Part shown: one piece after another, positions 54,301-64,000 of the stretch
How positions within the stretch are numbered: position 1 is the stretch's first letter
Layout: each line of letters begins with the position of its first letter
From: Mesorhabditis belari
Lineage: Eukaryota; Nematoda; Chromadorea; Rhabditida; Rhabditidae
Direction of reading: 5' to 3'
Assembly: GCA_958450365.1 (NCBI GenBank)
Contig: CAUEEP010000759.1
Span: 1,002,001-1,066,000 of the forward strand
DNA: 64,000 nt
Notes under the pieces: generated by a model
What the model saw: the letters and a program-made list of their open reading frames with translations, nothing else
Told to the model about the DNA's origin: nothing
Database searches by the model: none
Program-made: the position numbers and the translations under genes

Positions 54301-56646
54301 GCTGTATTATCAGAGCTAGGATTGCTGTACATTTCCTGAATCTAGCTAATACAGTTGAGCTTAACTAAAACCGCTATTCTCTTGTTTAAACATAGCAAAA
54401 ATTCCAACTAACCCAAACTTGATAATCAGGAAATTTTTGTCGAAGAGTCAAGAAATCGTCTTTCATCCCGGCATTCCAAATGTTGAAGAAAGTTCTGTAG
54501 AAGAACTCGGCTACCAGGCCTCCGCCAGGGAATTGAGCCTAGAACTGAAAAGTTAATGGAAAGCTAATGGAAAGTTCTACAATTCAAACAAATTCAACTC
54601 AGTTGATTGCTAAAAGAAAATTTTTTTCTGCAAACCTGTTTCTCGAAGAGGATACTTAATATTTCCAACGGTCCTTCATTTCCCGTTGAACCGCTAAAGT
54701 TTTAACTGTGACAACTTTGACACTAAAATAGTGACAACTTCTATGATAACTTTGTCATCATAATAACTGAAAAGCTATTTTATACACGAATTTTTATGCA
54801 AAAGGCTAAATTGAGGAAAAGCTACCGTATCCGGAATATCAAAATGACATTTTTGCGACTATAAAAGCCAACGTTTGCTGTAATTTCTCTTTTCTTTTCT
54901 TTTCTTTCAGTATTTTTCTTTCTTTCAGTAAAAATCCTCTAAAACATGGGTAATTAAACCGAATAAAATATCCAAAAATAGAAAAGTTTTCTTCAAAAAC
55001 TAAGAATGGATTCGAATTCCTTATTCTCAATCATAAGTAAATTGAATTACTCTGCATTTCTTGCATTCAAGTATTTCGTTGTCCTTTATAATATGAAGTT
55101 TACCTGAAAGCCAAAATGATCCCATTGCTGGCTTTTGACGAGGCGGTGTACCCAGAGCAAGTCTCGTTCAAAAAATCGCATTTCACCTCGATTTTGCGCT
55201 TCAACTGAAAATCTTGGATCTTGTGGGAATTGCCCGGCTAATTTGCATAATGTATCTCAATTATTGTACGTGATAAATATTAGTTTTAACGAGGGAAAAG
55301 TTCAGTTCAACTCTTGCCAACCTGTGGGTGTGGATTGTTTTTTAGCATTAACATTTTAAAGCAAAAACTGAAACTCAAAATTTTCTTATTACCTTGAGGA
55401 CAGTTTAACTATGATTTTTCTAACTTGCATCAAACGTTTACCAAAGCAGAATTGAACCCTTGACTAGATAAATTATTGGGTTGTCCAGTTATGAATGCGC
55501 GTTTTTACTATTTTGTAAATTCCTCAAGATATCGAACAGATGCATATGAGTGTTGTATATCATTCGAAAGCTGAAGATCTCCTCTACATTTTGGAATAAA
55601 AAAGTTTTGGAATTTGTTCAGCTTTTTGGGCAAATTGACTGCACAAAGGGAGAGGTCGTTTTCGAAAAAACCCATTTCAGCTTAGCCTCAAGTTTTATGG
55701 TGTAAAATAAGCAACCAAAAAAGTAAAGATGCTCTGAAATTGTTATATTCAAAAACAAGTTGTATTGATATATCTATTGGCCAAACATCAAACGGTTAAC
55801 TCAATTTGAGCGAAGCCAAAACTTGATCCAAAGGCACCCTTCCATTTTTTGACCACCTCTTCTTCTGTGCAGTCTATTTGCCCAAAAGCTGGACAAATTC
55901 CAAAACTTTTTATATCAAAATGTAGAGGAGATCTTCAGCTTTCGAATTATATATAACACTCATATACATCTGTTCGATATCTTGAGGAATTTACAAAATA
56001 GTAAAGACGCGCATTCATAATTGGACAACCCAATATCTAGTCTAAGCCTAAGTCTAAGCCTAAGCCTAAGCCTAAGCCTAATTCTAGAGCGCCCTAAAGC
56101 TTTGCAAGGATACTCCCCTTGGATTCCAAAGCACAAGGGAAATCGCTTGTCCCTTAGCTCCGAGAACTGGTCGAGATCTGGGGGTTGAGCCCTAACCCAA
56201 ATAGAGTTCGAGGCACTAGCCGTTAGCCTCCGCACTAAGCCTAAGCCTGACTAAGATACAGAGCTCTTAGCCAGCCGGCCATTTCCCTTTACTTTGAAAC
56301 TCGAAAATTCCCATTGCAAACCTGTCCATCGGGGAGTCCACTGTTAATGCAAATTTGCGGATTTTTGTCGAATGCTGCAACGGCTAGCGGCCAAATGGTC
56401 TAAAATTTATAAATTAGATTTATAAATGACCCGAAAGCTTAGCTATTACTGTAAAACAAAGTCCTTAGTTGAATTTTGATTGGAAATCATTTTTAAATAA
56501 AGTTGTCAACACTTTTCTAAACTTATCTTTATCACTTTATCAACTTTAAAACCTACATTTCTCGAAAAATCGTCAGAATATTGAGAAAGAGCCGTTGATA
56601 TGAAACAAATGAACGTAGCAATAGATTGCTTCTTTAATCTGCCCAT
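51355..56646 (-). CDS. Secreted class 3 lipase (lipase A)
   Basis: Ten exons on minus: 56646-56557, 56399-56322, 55204-55104, 54693-54636, 54538-54413, 53669-53586, 53488-53420, 52035-51946, 51770-51706, 51463-51355. All GT-AG, phases agree, 289 aa, stop TGA. Exon 1 gives a signal peptide (MGRLKKQSIATFICFISTAL). Family landmarks are WPLAVAAFDKNPQIC, then GHSLGAAMATLAA (nucleophile Ser156), YGEPRNGDATYA, VVHDNDIVP (Asp214) and GAHTLYFNIDI (His270), so the Ser-Asp-His triad is present. The family hydrolyses acylglycerols; substrate is unknown. The usual oxyanion-loop FRG reads FSG here, made by the codon split between exons 3 and 4. Its ATG lies 239 bases after the stop of lipase B. Confidence 0.92.
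51567..51685. mobile_element. MITE family B, left-end fragment (lipase A last intron)
   Basis: CCGTATTCTCTCTAATAATA GTGCACCC after TA at 51565-51566, then the family interior in inverted order (GAAATCTCGAAAAGCGCTTA). The far terminus is missing; it ends close to exon 9. Confidence 0.7.
52072..52504. mobile_element. Ginger-like non-autonomous element in lipase A intron 7
   Basis: Ends TGTCGTAGCCGATTTGC and the near-complement GCAAATCGGCTACAGCA, flanked by TATA on both sides (52068-52071, 52505-52508). Its minus strand encodes broken integrase-core pieces, QVDLIDLQSFPDGDYKFLMV then YQDH and FILRPLKCKI. TGT...ACA termini, a 4-bp duplication and a KRBA2-like integrase fit the Ginger group. The element also sits at the equivalent place in lipase B (57484-58329). 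Confidence 0.75.
52631..53150. mobile_element. Mariner-type MITE in lipase A intron 7 (empty site in lipase B)
   Basis: Termini TTGGGTTGGGGAGAATGAGT CGGCGCCGAAA and exact complement, with TA at 52629-52630 and 53151-53152. The flanks ACTCAAT-TA and TA-ATAATAGCTGAAAAG are joined without the element in lipase B at 58818-58841 (TA at 58823-58824). Interior 460 bases without an intact ORF. Confidence 0.92.
54190..54332. repeat. 23-bp repeat (TATTATCAGAGCTAGGATTGCTG) in a lipase A intron
   Basis: Six units. Three degenerate units occupy the matching place in lipase B at 59562-59652, so the repeat predates the duplication and expanded in A. Confidence 0.85.
55476..56033. mobile_element. Mariner-type MITE in lipase A intron 2
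   Basis: TTGGGTTGTCCAGTTATGAA TGCGCG and its near-complement at the right, TA at both sides (55474-55475, 56034-56035). Inverted arms of about 170-190 bases (TCAAGATATCGAACAGATGC; AAGATCTCCTCTACATTTTG) leave a short centre. Followed by CCTAAG repeats (56041-56080), the complement of TTAGGC-like units. Confidence 0.9.
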
Positions 56647-56885
56647 TGTTGCTGTGCTCTTTGAAGCTTAAACTTTAATTTTCAAGAAACAAGAAGAACT
56701 ATTGATATTCGAGAAAAGTTTTATCAGTTTTTTTCTTTTTGGTCAGCCAGCAAGTATCGATTTTCGGGAATGATCAAAAAAAAGTGAAGTCAACAAAGAT
56801 TTCCGTGCAATTTCTCTGTAATGGCTAGCATAATAAGCATAATAAGCATAAGGATAGCATTTATTCAAAAAATCTGAACCAAATT

Positions 56886-59800
56886 CTACGAATAAATACA
56901 CCCATTTCTTTGGTATTTCCCAATGTCAATATTGAAATAGAGCGTGTGAGCGCCGGTGTTCCATTTCAACAAAGGCAGTCCGGCTGAGCAGTTGCTGAAA
57001 AGTTAAAGTTAAAGTTAAAAGTAAGCAAGTAAAAAGTAGAAGTACGTTTCCATTAAAACCTTGATTTTTAAATAGAAACAATGCCAAAAATTGTCATTCC
57101 TACCGATCCTCATTCCCGCGACAAACGACAAACGGATCGCCGACGGCCATCGCATTTGGGTACCAGATCTGAAAAAAAAACTGTTTCTTTAAAGCTCAAG
57201 CCTATGCCAATGAATCTAATTATTGCAGATGATACTTTCCCTTTAGTTTAAAGTCATCAACTTTTGAAACCCATTCTCTCACAAAGCCATCAACTTTCAA
57301 CATCAACTTTTGAACATTTAAAGCCATCAACTTTCAAAAATCATTCTCTTACAAACCTCTGTCCTATGATGTTCATAGTTTTCCAAGTCGAGTGGAATTT
57401 GCGGCACAATGTCATTGTCATGAACAACTCGATAAGCAAAGGGAAGCTAAAAAAAAAGGTTTCAAATTGAATAATTTTATATATGTCGTAGCCGATTTGC
57501 TATTTCAGAAAATTTGCTTTGAAAAATTTTCGCTAGCTGATTTGTTAATTTGTATTCGGCTTCATTTGTTTCTCTTTTTTCCATTAAACTCTACGACAAA
57601 CAAAAATTTCGATAATCTCCTTTGAAATTCCGTGATATTCTTGAAGTGCTTTCCAATTAATTTCTCGTTTTGCGTGTCCATGTTATTTGTGAACGTTCAT
57701 TATCACATCAAAGCTTTGACGACTTTTTGCGGTTGCTTTTTTGGTCCATTTGGCTCTGACTAAAGGGGCCTAATGGACCAAAAACTAAAGCTCACGGCAT
57801 TTTGTTGTTCAAACCGAGCCAGAGAGTGCCAAAGAACCAAAGACTCTACTACTTCGAAGGCAATCTTGCATTTCAATGGTCTGAGAATGAACTTCGTGAT
57901 CCTGATATACCATAGGAAACTCTTGACGACTTTTTGCAGCTGATTTTTCGCTCCATTGCGCCCACGACTAAAGAGTACAGCGTTTTGTTGTTCGAACCGA
58001 GCCAAAGAGTGCCAAAGTGCCAAAGACTCTACCACTTCGAAGGCAATCTTGGATTTCAGTGGTCTCAGAATGAAGTTCGTGATCCTGATATACCATAAGA
58101 AACTTGTAATCACCATCGAGAACGGATTTTAGATCAATGAGATCGACTTGACATCCCTCGTTTTGCTCCTGTGTTGACAATCGGCTTGATAACAATCGGC
58201 TGATGACAATTCCCTTCTTTAGGATCCTTCAACTCGCACTCCGGGCACAGTTTAACAAAGAAATTGAAAGTAGATCTTAAACCCCGAAACAAACTCCGAG
58301 AAAATTGAATTGACAAATCGGCTACGACATATTGACTATTGACGAATTACGAACAAAAACGAAATTCTATTTTTGAAAGAAACTGTAAAAATGATTCTGT
58401 CATTATTAAATGGCTAAATTCTCGTTTTTCTTTATCAATCTTGAAACACAATTAATTTTCCCCACAAAAACGAGGTATTTCATCAAAAAAAGCAAAAAGT
58501 TAAATGATAAAAGATAAACTGCTTTCCACTAAACGCATTTTTATTTATCAATTTTGAAATTTCATTTTTGTCCAATCGAATGTGATCCATTTTTAAGGTT
58601 GAATTTGTTTTTCAAAAGTTTCTCTCACCATATCATTGATTCTTGAGGTATTTAAAAAATAAGCTAATCAAGTAAATAAATGACAATCAAATAAACAAAG
58701 GACAATCAAATGAACCCTAAACAATCAAATGAAATGTAACAGAGCTTGTATTTTTTGCTAACAATTATGTCAGTATTAAATGGCTAAATCCTCATTTTTC
58801 TTTATCAATGGTGAAACTCAATTAATAATAGCTGAAAAGCTATTTTATATACGAATTTTTCCCAAGAAAATGAGGTATTTCACCAAAAAAAGCAAAAAGG
58901 CGCTGAAAATTGATTTTCTTAGAACATTTAGAAGTTAGAAGTTTCGCTTTTAAAAAATAAGCTAATCAAATAAATAAATGACAATCAAATAAACAAAGGA
59001 CAATCAAATAAACCCTAAACAATCAAATGAAATGTAACAGAGCTTGTATTTTTTGCTAACAAACTCATTTTTCACTCGTTAATGTTTAAAACAAATTTCC
59101 CTCACCATATCATTGATCCTTGAAGCATAAGTTGCGTCTCCATTTCTCGGCTCTCCATAAGTGATCAATTTTATCTAAACAACGAAATTTAGAGTTAATT
59201 TTTCACTAAACAAACCTCAGTTCCCGAGACATATCCATTTTGGGTGATGAAACCGGCAGCAAGAGTGGCCATCGCTGCACCCAAAGAATGTCCGGTGATC
59301 TGCAAAAGTACAGTGTAGTTACTAGAGATCTGCAAAAATACTGTAAGCCTGATGAGAGTTTTTTTAGAATATGATAAACTAGAATTTATTGATTTGATGA
59401 AGAAACTTCTGAAATTTTATTGGATAAGCGCCTCATTTAGTGGAATGTTCTGGCAATTGTATAATTACCTTCTATTAAACTCTAAAGTTACTAGTCAGTT
59501 TGAATTGAAACCCGTCTAGCCAAGCTCTGACTGATTTGCTTAACGTAAGAGTTTAATTCAAAGATCAGAGCTATGATTGCTGAATTATCAGATCTAGGAT
59601 TGCTGGATGATCAGTGCTAGGATTGCTGTACTATCAGTGCTAAGGATTGCTGTACATTTCCTGAATCTATCTAATACAGTTGAGCTTAGCTAAAGCCGCT
59701 ATTCTCTTGTTTAAACATAGCAGAAAGCAGCATTTCAACTCACCCAAACTTGATAATCGGGAAATTGTTGTCGAAGAGTCAAGAAATCGTCTTTCATCCC

Positions 59801-62800
59801 GGCATTCCAAATGCCCAAAAAGGCTCGGTAAAAGAACTCGGCCACCAAGCCTCCGCCAGGAAATTGAGCCTAGAAATGGATTGCTAAAACTGGATTGCTA
59901 GAACTGATGGAATGTTTCTACAATTCAAATTGAAAACTGTTTCCAGAAATCAGGTTTGGTTTGATTGTATGTTTCTTTTGATTGTATGTTTTGATTGTTT
60001 CTTTTTCTTGAGTAAGGTGAAACCTGTTTCTCGAAGAGAACACTCAACACCTCCATTGGTACTTCCGTCCCTTCAGAGCCTCTAAATTTCCTTAAATTAT
60101 TTTCTTAAAACATATTTTCCATAAATTTAAAGAGTTTTAACGTTCTCTTGTTTATTACTGTAAACCCAAATGTCTATGAAAGCTTTAGATTTGAGGAAAA
60201 ATAATACCGTAAATACTGTAATAGTACCCCACCGCCCTCGTACAGTCGCGTAGTCGCAAAAGCTTTTTAGTATTTCAGCTTCTTTCAAAGCGCCCGTACT
60301 TTCAAAAAATACGTCTTTGGTATCAAAAAATAGCCCTGAATTTCAGCTATTTTTTGATACCCAAACGAGCATTGTAGCATAAACCAGTGTCGAGAAAAAC
60401 TCGTTCAAAGCTAGACTACGCAACACTCCGCACCGTCATTATGGGGTGGGGTAGTATTACAGTATTTACGGTAGGTCTTTTGCGCAACTCGCCATAACTT
60501 TCTTCTAAGTCAATCTTTATGATTTTGGTGTCATTTTGTTACACTTGTTGAGATCTACAAAATGAAACCAAAATCTTGGTCCACTTGGCCCTTGGTCCAG
60601 CTTTTGGTCCACTTGGTCCACTTGGTCCACTTGGCCCTTGGTCCAGCTTTTGGTCCACTTGGTCCACTTGGTCCCGGCCCGGCCAGCTTTTGGTCCACCG
60701 TCCACGGCCACTGGCCCTTGGCCAGCTTTGGTCCACTTGGTCCACTTGGTCCCGGCCCTTGGTCCAGCTTTTGGTCCACTTCGTCCACTGGTCCACTGGC
60801 CCTTGGTCCAGCTTTTGGTCCACTTCGTCCACTTGGTCCACTTGGCCCTTGGTCCAGCTTTTGGTCCACTTCGTCCACTTGGTCCACTTGGCCCTTGGTC
60901 CAGCTTTTGGTCCACTTCGTCCACTTGGTCCACTTGGCCCTTGGTCCAGCTTTTGGTCCACTTGGTCCACTTGGCCCTTGGTCCAGCTTGGTCCACTTAG
61001 AAGAAAGTTATGGCGAGTTGCGTAAACAAAGCTAGCTAGACGTAAACGTTCAAAGCTCGACTACGCAACACTCCGCATCGTCATTATGGGGGTGGGGCAC
61101 TATTACAGTATTTACGGTATATATTTATAAATCTCTTAGTTGGATTTGTCGACCGATAAAGAAGAAAAATTCAATTTTAAATTATCACAAAAAGAAAAAA
61201 TTTGCCGACACTTTTAATATTTAGTCAAATTTTGATTAGATAAATCTCTTGGTTCCACTTTTTAGCTAATAAAATTCAGTTCTACACAATACAGTTCTAC
61301 CTGAAAGCCAAAACGATCACTTTGCTGGCTTGGGAAAAAGCAGTGTACCCGGAACACGTTTCGTTCACAAGATCGCATTTCATTTCGAGTTTTCTTCTTA
61401 ACTAAATCTTAACTTAACTAACTAAATAATCTTAATCAATCTTAACTAATCTTAACTAAAACTAAACTTAACTAAAACTAAACTAAACTAAACTAAACTA
61501 AAACTTAACTAAAACTAAACTTAACTAAAACAAACTAAACTAAACTAAAACTAAACTTAACTAAATTAAACTAAACTAAACTTAACTAAACTAAAACTAA
61601 ACTTAACTAAACTAAACTTAACTTAACTAAATTAAACTTAACTAAAACTGAACTTAACTAAAACTAAACTTAACTAAACTAAACTAAAACTAAACTACTT
61701 AACTAAACTAATCTTAACTAAAACTAAACTAACTAAATTAATCTTAACCAACTAAACTAACTAAATTAACTTGGTATTAACCAACTAAATAGAAATTTGT
61801 GTAACTCTAAACCTGGGGATTTTCGGTGTGAACATCAATAGATAAAGATATATATTATGCAAATTGTATTATTGACTGAACTATTTGAAAGTTGTAAATC
61901 TCCTCCTGTAAATAAGAAATGCGGATTTGAACATTCAACATTCAACATAAATTTCCAACGATAGAAGCCTGATATCGATGAATGTTATAAACTATTTGAA
62001 AGTTGTAAATCTCCTCTACAAAATAGGCTAAAACGTGTTTCAATTGATTGAAGAAATTGAAGAAATTGAAGAAATTTCGAGGGCGAAATGCGAGTGACCA
62101 AAAAAAGGAATCGAGTCACTTTAGGGACAAGTTTAGTGCGGTCAAAATAGCGTTAGCTTCTCAAAATTGAAGATTTAAATAAAAAAGGATAATTATATAT
62201 ATCAATTGATTAAAAAAGTCTAACGGAAATGCATTTAAAGAAATTTAGATAGTTCAAAAGTTCAAAACCCTCAAAATTGTCAAAAAAAAACCGGCTTTTT
62301 CACAAAAAAGAAAAATTATTGTAAAAAGAAAGTTTTCCCATGCGATGATCCGAACTCTTAATTATTTTGAATGGTATTTTGCATGATATTTTGAATGATT
62401 TGGCGCTCATTTTCCACTATATAGTCAAAACGGAACTCTTGTGAAAGTGGGGTTTTCAAAAAGTGCCCTTTTTTGGTCACTCGCATTTCGCCCTCGAAAT
62501 TTCTTGAATTTCTTCAATCAATTGAAACACTTTTTAGCCTATTTTGTAGAGGAGATTTACAACTTTCAAATAGTTTATAACATTCATCGATATCAGGCTT
62601 CTATCGTTGGAAATTTATGTTGAAAGTTGAATGTTGAAATCCGCATTTCTTATGCATGTACCTACAAAAGAGGCCACCCAACCCCCACCAAGCAAGAAAG
62701 TAGCGCGACAGAAAGGCGCCGAGAAAGATGCTAGCCGACTAAGAAGATAGCCGACTAAGAAAGATAGCGCCGACAGAAAGAGCAGCCGCAAGAAAGAGCA

Positions 62801-63141
62801 CCGACTAAGAAGCAGCCCCCAGCGCCGGCCTAGCCAGAGCCGGCCTCAGCCAGCTAGCCGGCCTAGCCAGCTAGCCGGCCTAGCCAGCTAGCCGGCCTAG
62901 CCAGCTAGCCGGCCTAGCCAGCTAGCCGGCCTAGCCAGCTAGCCGGCCTAGCCAGCTAGCCGGCCTAGCCAGCCTAGCCGGCCTAGCCAGCTAGCCAGCT
63001 AGCCGAACTAGCCAGCCTAGCCATTTCCCTTTATTTTGAAACTCGAAAATTCCCATTGCAAACCTGTCCATCGGGAAGTCCACTCTTGATGCAAATTTGC
63101 GGGTTTTTATCAAATGTCGCAACGGCTAGCGGCCAAACGGT
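56886..63141 (-). CDS. Class 3 lipase, paralogue (lipase B), 5' exon not found
   Basis: Nine exons on minus: 63141-63064, 61401-61301, 60081-60024, 59869-59744, 59299-59216, 59174-59106, 57446-57357, 57168-57104, 56994-56886, with the same boundaries and phases as exons 2-10 of lipase A; stop TAG. Landmarks are WPLAVATFDKNPQIC, FRGSEGTE (intact FRG), GHSLGAAMATLAAGF, YGEPRNGDATYA, HDNDIVPQIP and GAHTLYFNIDIGKY, so the triad is complete. Exon 9 encodes the same residues as in A and exon 8 differs at two. AATAAA on minus at 56860-56865 is a likely poly-A signal. A signal-peptide exon like that of A was sought to 63560 and not seen; it may lie beyond the window, past the MITE at 63565. Confidence 0.9.
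57484..58329. mobile_element. Ginger-like element in lipase B intron 7, with internal duplication
   Basis: TGTCGTAGCCGATTTGC and CAAATCGGCTACGACA ends, TATA before and TATT after. Minus-strand pieces in order: FVKLCPECELKDPKEG (cysteine half of an H2C2 zinc domain), KPIVNTGAKRG, QVDLIDLKSVLDGDYKFLMV and YQDH, then LRPLKSKIAFEVVESL. The core segment is present twice in tandem (about 57718-57918 and 57919-58102). Frames are broken. Confidence 0.8.
58629..58646 (-). pseudogene. Relic of lipase exon 7 inside lipase B intron 7
   Basis: The last 18 bases of exon 7 (TCAAGAATCAATGATATG, coding SRINDM) with the GTGAGAG donor recur here, upstream part missing. Flanking intron sequence (ACAATCAAATGAA..., TTTTAAAAAATAAGC) is also duplicated at 58650-58760 and 58950-59070. 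Confidence 0.7.
60207..60471. mobile_element. MITE family A, copy 4 (lipase B intron 3)
   Basis: TA-flanked, CCGTAAATACTGTAATAGTA termini, short form with one palindromic block. Confidence 0.88.
60483..61022. mobile_element. TIR-bounded element filled with a TTGGTCCAC minisatellite
   Basis: CGCAACTCGCCATAACTTTC TTCTAAGT at 60483-60510 is exactly inverted at 60995-61022. Between them (60580-60992) are TTGGTCCAC and CTTGGCCCTTGGTCCAGCTT units. The frames on both strands of about 110-159 codons are artefacts. Confidence 0.8.
61036..61117. mobile_element. MITE family A, right-end fragment
   Basis: AGACGTAAACGTTCAAAGCT ... AGTATTTACGG followed by TA. Matches the right third of the longer family A copies. 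Confidence 0.75.
61402..61790. repeat. AACTAAACTTAACTAAA array (lipase B intron 2)
   Basis: Irregular 5-6 base AACTA/AACTTA units. It starts directly next to exon 3. Confidence 0.93.
61915..62650. mobile_element. Long-hairpin MITE (TIR AGAAATGCGGATTT), lipase B intron 2
   Basis: AGAAATGCGGATTT and its complement, TA on each side (61913-61914, 62651-62652). Arms of about 190 bases are inverted (TTTCCAACGATAGAAGCCTG; TTTCGAGGGCGAAATGCGAG). A piece of the left arm is also duplicated just outside, at 61878-61910. No ORF. Confidence 0.8.
62815..63012. repeat. 17-bp CTAG-rich satellite (CTAGCCAGCTAGCCGGC)
   Basis: About ten units of CTAGCCAGCTAGCCGGC. It is unusually GC-rich for this window. Irregular AGAAAGAGC/CCGACTAAGAA repeats precede it (62690-62815). 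Confidence 0.93.
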
Positions 63142-63564
63142 CTAGAGTTGATTGGTTTGAATATTTTCGAACACTGTACAAGTCCAGCAAATAGCCTAGC
63201 ATCTCGGAAAGAGTAGGCAAGAACGCTTGCTAACTCTTGCCTGGTTTTAGAGTTACAAAAAGTTTGCCATTGCAATCCCGATGCCATTTATATCTCAATC
63301 TCTATATCTCAATCCCTATATCTCAACCGTTTTACAATAAGTAAAGTAATAACAGTAATCTACAGAAGAACAAGTTGCATCGCTTAAAAACAACTTCTTA
63401 CACTCCTTACTTCTTATAATTCGTTTCCCAAACCGATTCGCGTCATTTTTAATCGAAAGCAGCAAGCCAAAGTGAGCTAGGAATAGAAAAAAATGGATGT
63501 GAGTTCGAAAAACGAATCAATAAAATCAATAAAATGATCTTATCGATCATGATCTTACTTATTA

Positions 63565-64000
63565 TTGGGTTGATGGAAAAGTCCTTTCGGATTTGTTGCG
63601 AGAGTACCTTAAATTTGTCGAATTTTGACGTTTTATAGCTCATCCTAAAGCTGAATTCAAGACGGATCGATTGGTAAAAACCGTTTTGAGATATCTCTTT
63701 TCTAAAAGTTTTTACAGCTATTTTAGTAAAGGGCGGCAGAGCCAAAAATAGCTGTTTTCACGTTTCGTTAGTTTCCCGTGCAGAAACCTAGGCTAAAAAC
63801 ATGTGTTTCGTGATCAGCGTCCAAAATAACCCCTAGACACGCATTTTCAGAATCTTAGCAGAAAATTTTTGAAAAATATTGTCACCGGTGGAAGTCGAAC
63901 CAGCGACCCTCAGATCAATAGCCTTTCCGCCGCTTTTCGCGAGTTACCTTCGTTTTTCTTGTTTTTTTTTGTTGAAGAATGCCCTGATGGTCCCACCAAA
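63565..64000. mobile_element. Mariner-type MITE, second copy, cut by the window end
   Basis: TTGGGTTGATGGAAAAGTCC after TA at 63563-63564. It matches the left arm and tRNA-like centre of the element at 8541-9221, including the block at 63883-63947 (B box GGTTCGACTTCC on minus). The right arm lies beyond the window. Confidence 0.85.

Noticed and set aside
60517..61035. Long frames rich in Trp, Gly and Pro on both strands
   Set aside because: They lie in the TTGGTCCAC minisatellite and every frame is open.

Overview
Eukaryotic, almost certainly nematode, genomic DNA. It is AT-rich, with short exons bounded by TTTCAG-type acceptors, (TTAGGC)n-type arrays matching the nematode telomere repeat, and a complete SRF-type MADS-box gene of the UNC-120 kind. 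Reading the sequence directly supports two complete or nearly complete protein genes, one further partial gene, and two intact tRNA genes. Almost everything else is transposon debris, miniature inverted-repeat elements (MITEs) and minisatellites.

Layout. 1-36.7 kb: no host protein gene recognised. It holds MITEs of several families, two or three LINE fragments, a mariner transposase relic, a Ginger/KRBA2-like integrase relic split by a LINE insertion, tRNA-like (SINE-type) pieces and many tandem repeats. 36.7-48.1 kb (+): SRF/unc-120 orthologue, 11 exons, 341 aa, with introns swollen by hexamer arrays, minisatellites and MITEs, and a tRNA-Ala(AGC) gene antisense in intron 9. 48.1-51.3 kb: repeats and a second tRNA-Ala(AGC). 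51.36-63.14 kb (-): two tandem class 3 lipase paralogues in head-to-tail order. Lipase A has 10 exons and 289 aa with a signal peptide. Lipase B has exons 2-10 in the window; its first exon was not found. Their introns carry MITEs, some shared by both copies (inserted before the duplication) and one present only in A. The window ends inside another mariner-type MITE.

How it fits together. The SRF gene would act in the nucleus as a muscle transcription factor, and the lipases look secreted. No functional link between them is visible. The most informative structures are evolutionary: a mariner-type MITE with its empty site preserved in the paralogue, a 5'-truncated LINE with target-site duplication and an uninterrupted copy 1 kb away, a Ginger-like family with TGTCGTAGCC ends carrying integrase fragments, and telomere-like hexamer arrays inside a conserved gene. 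Exon boundaries and peptides were worked out by eye, and no database search was made.
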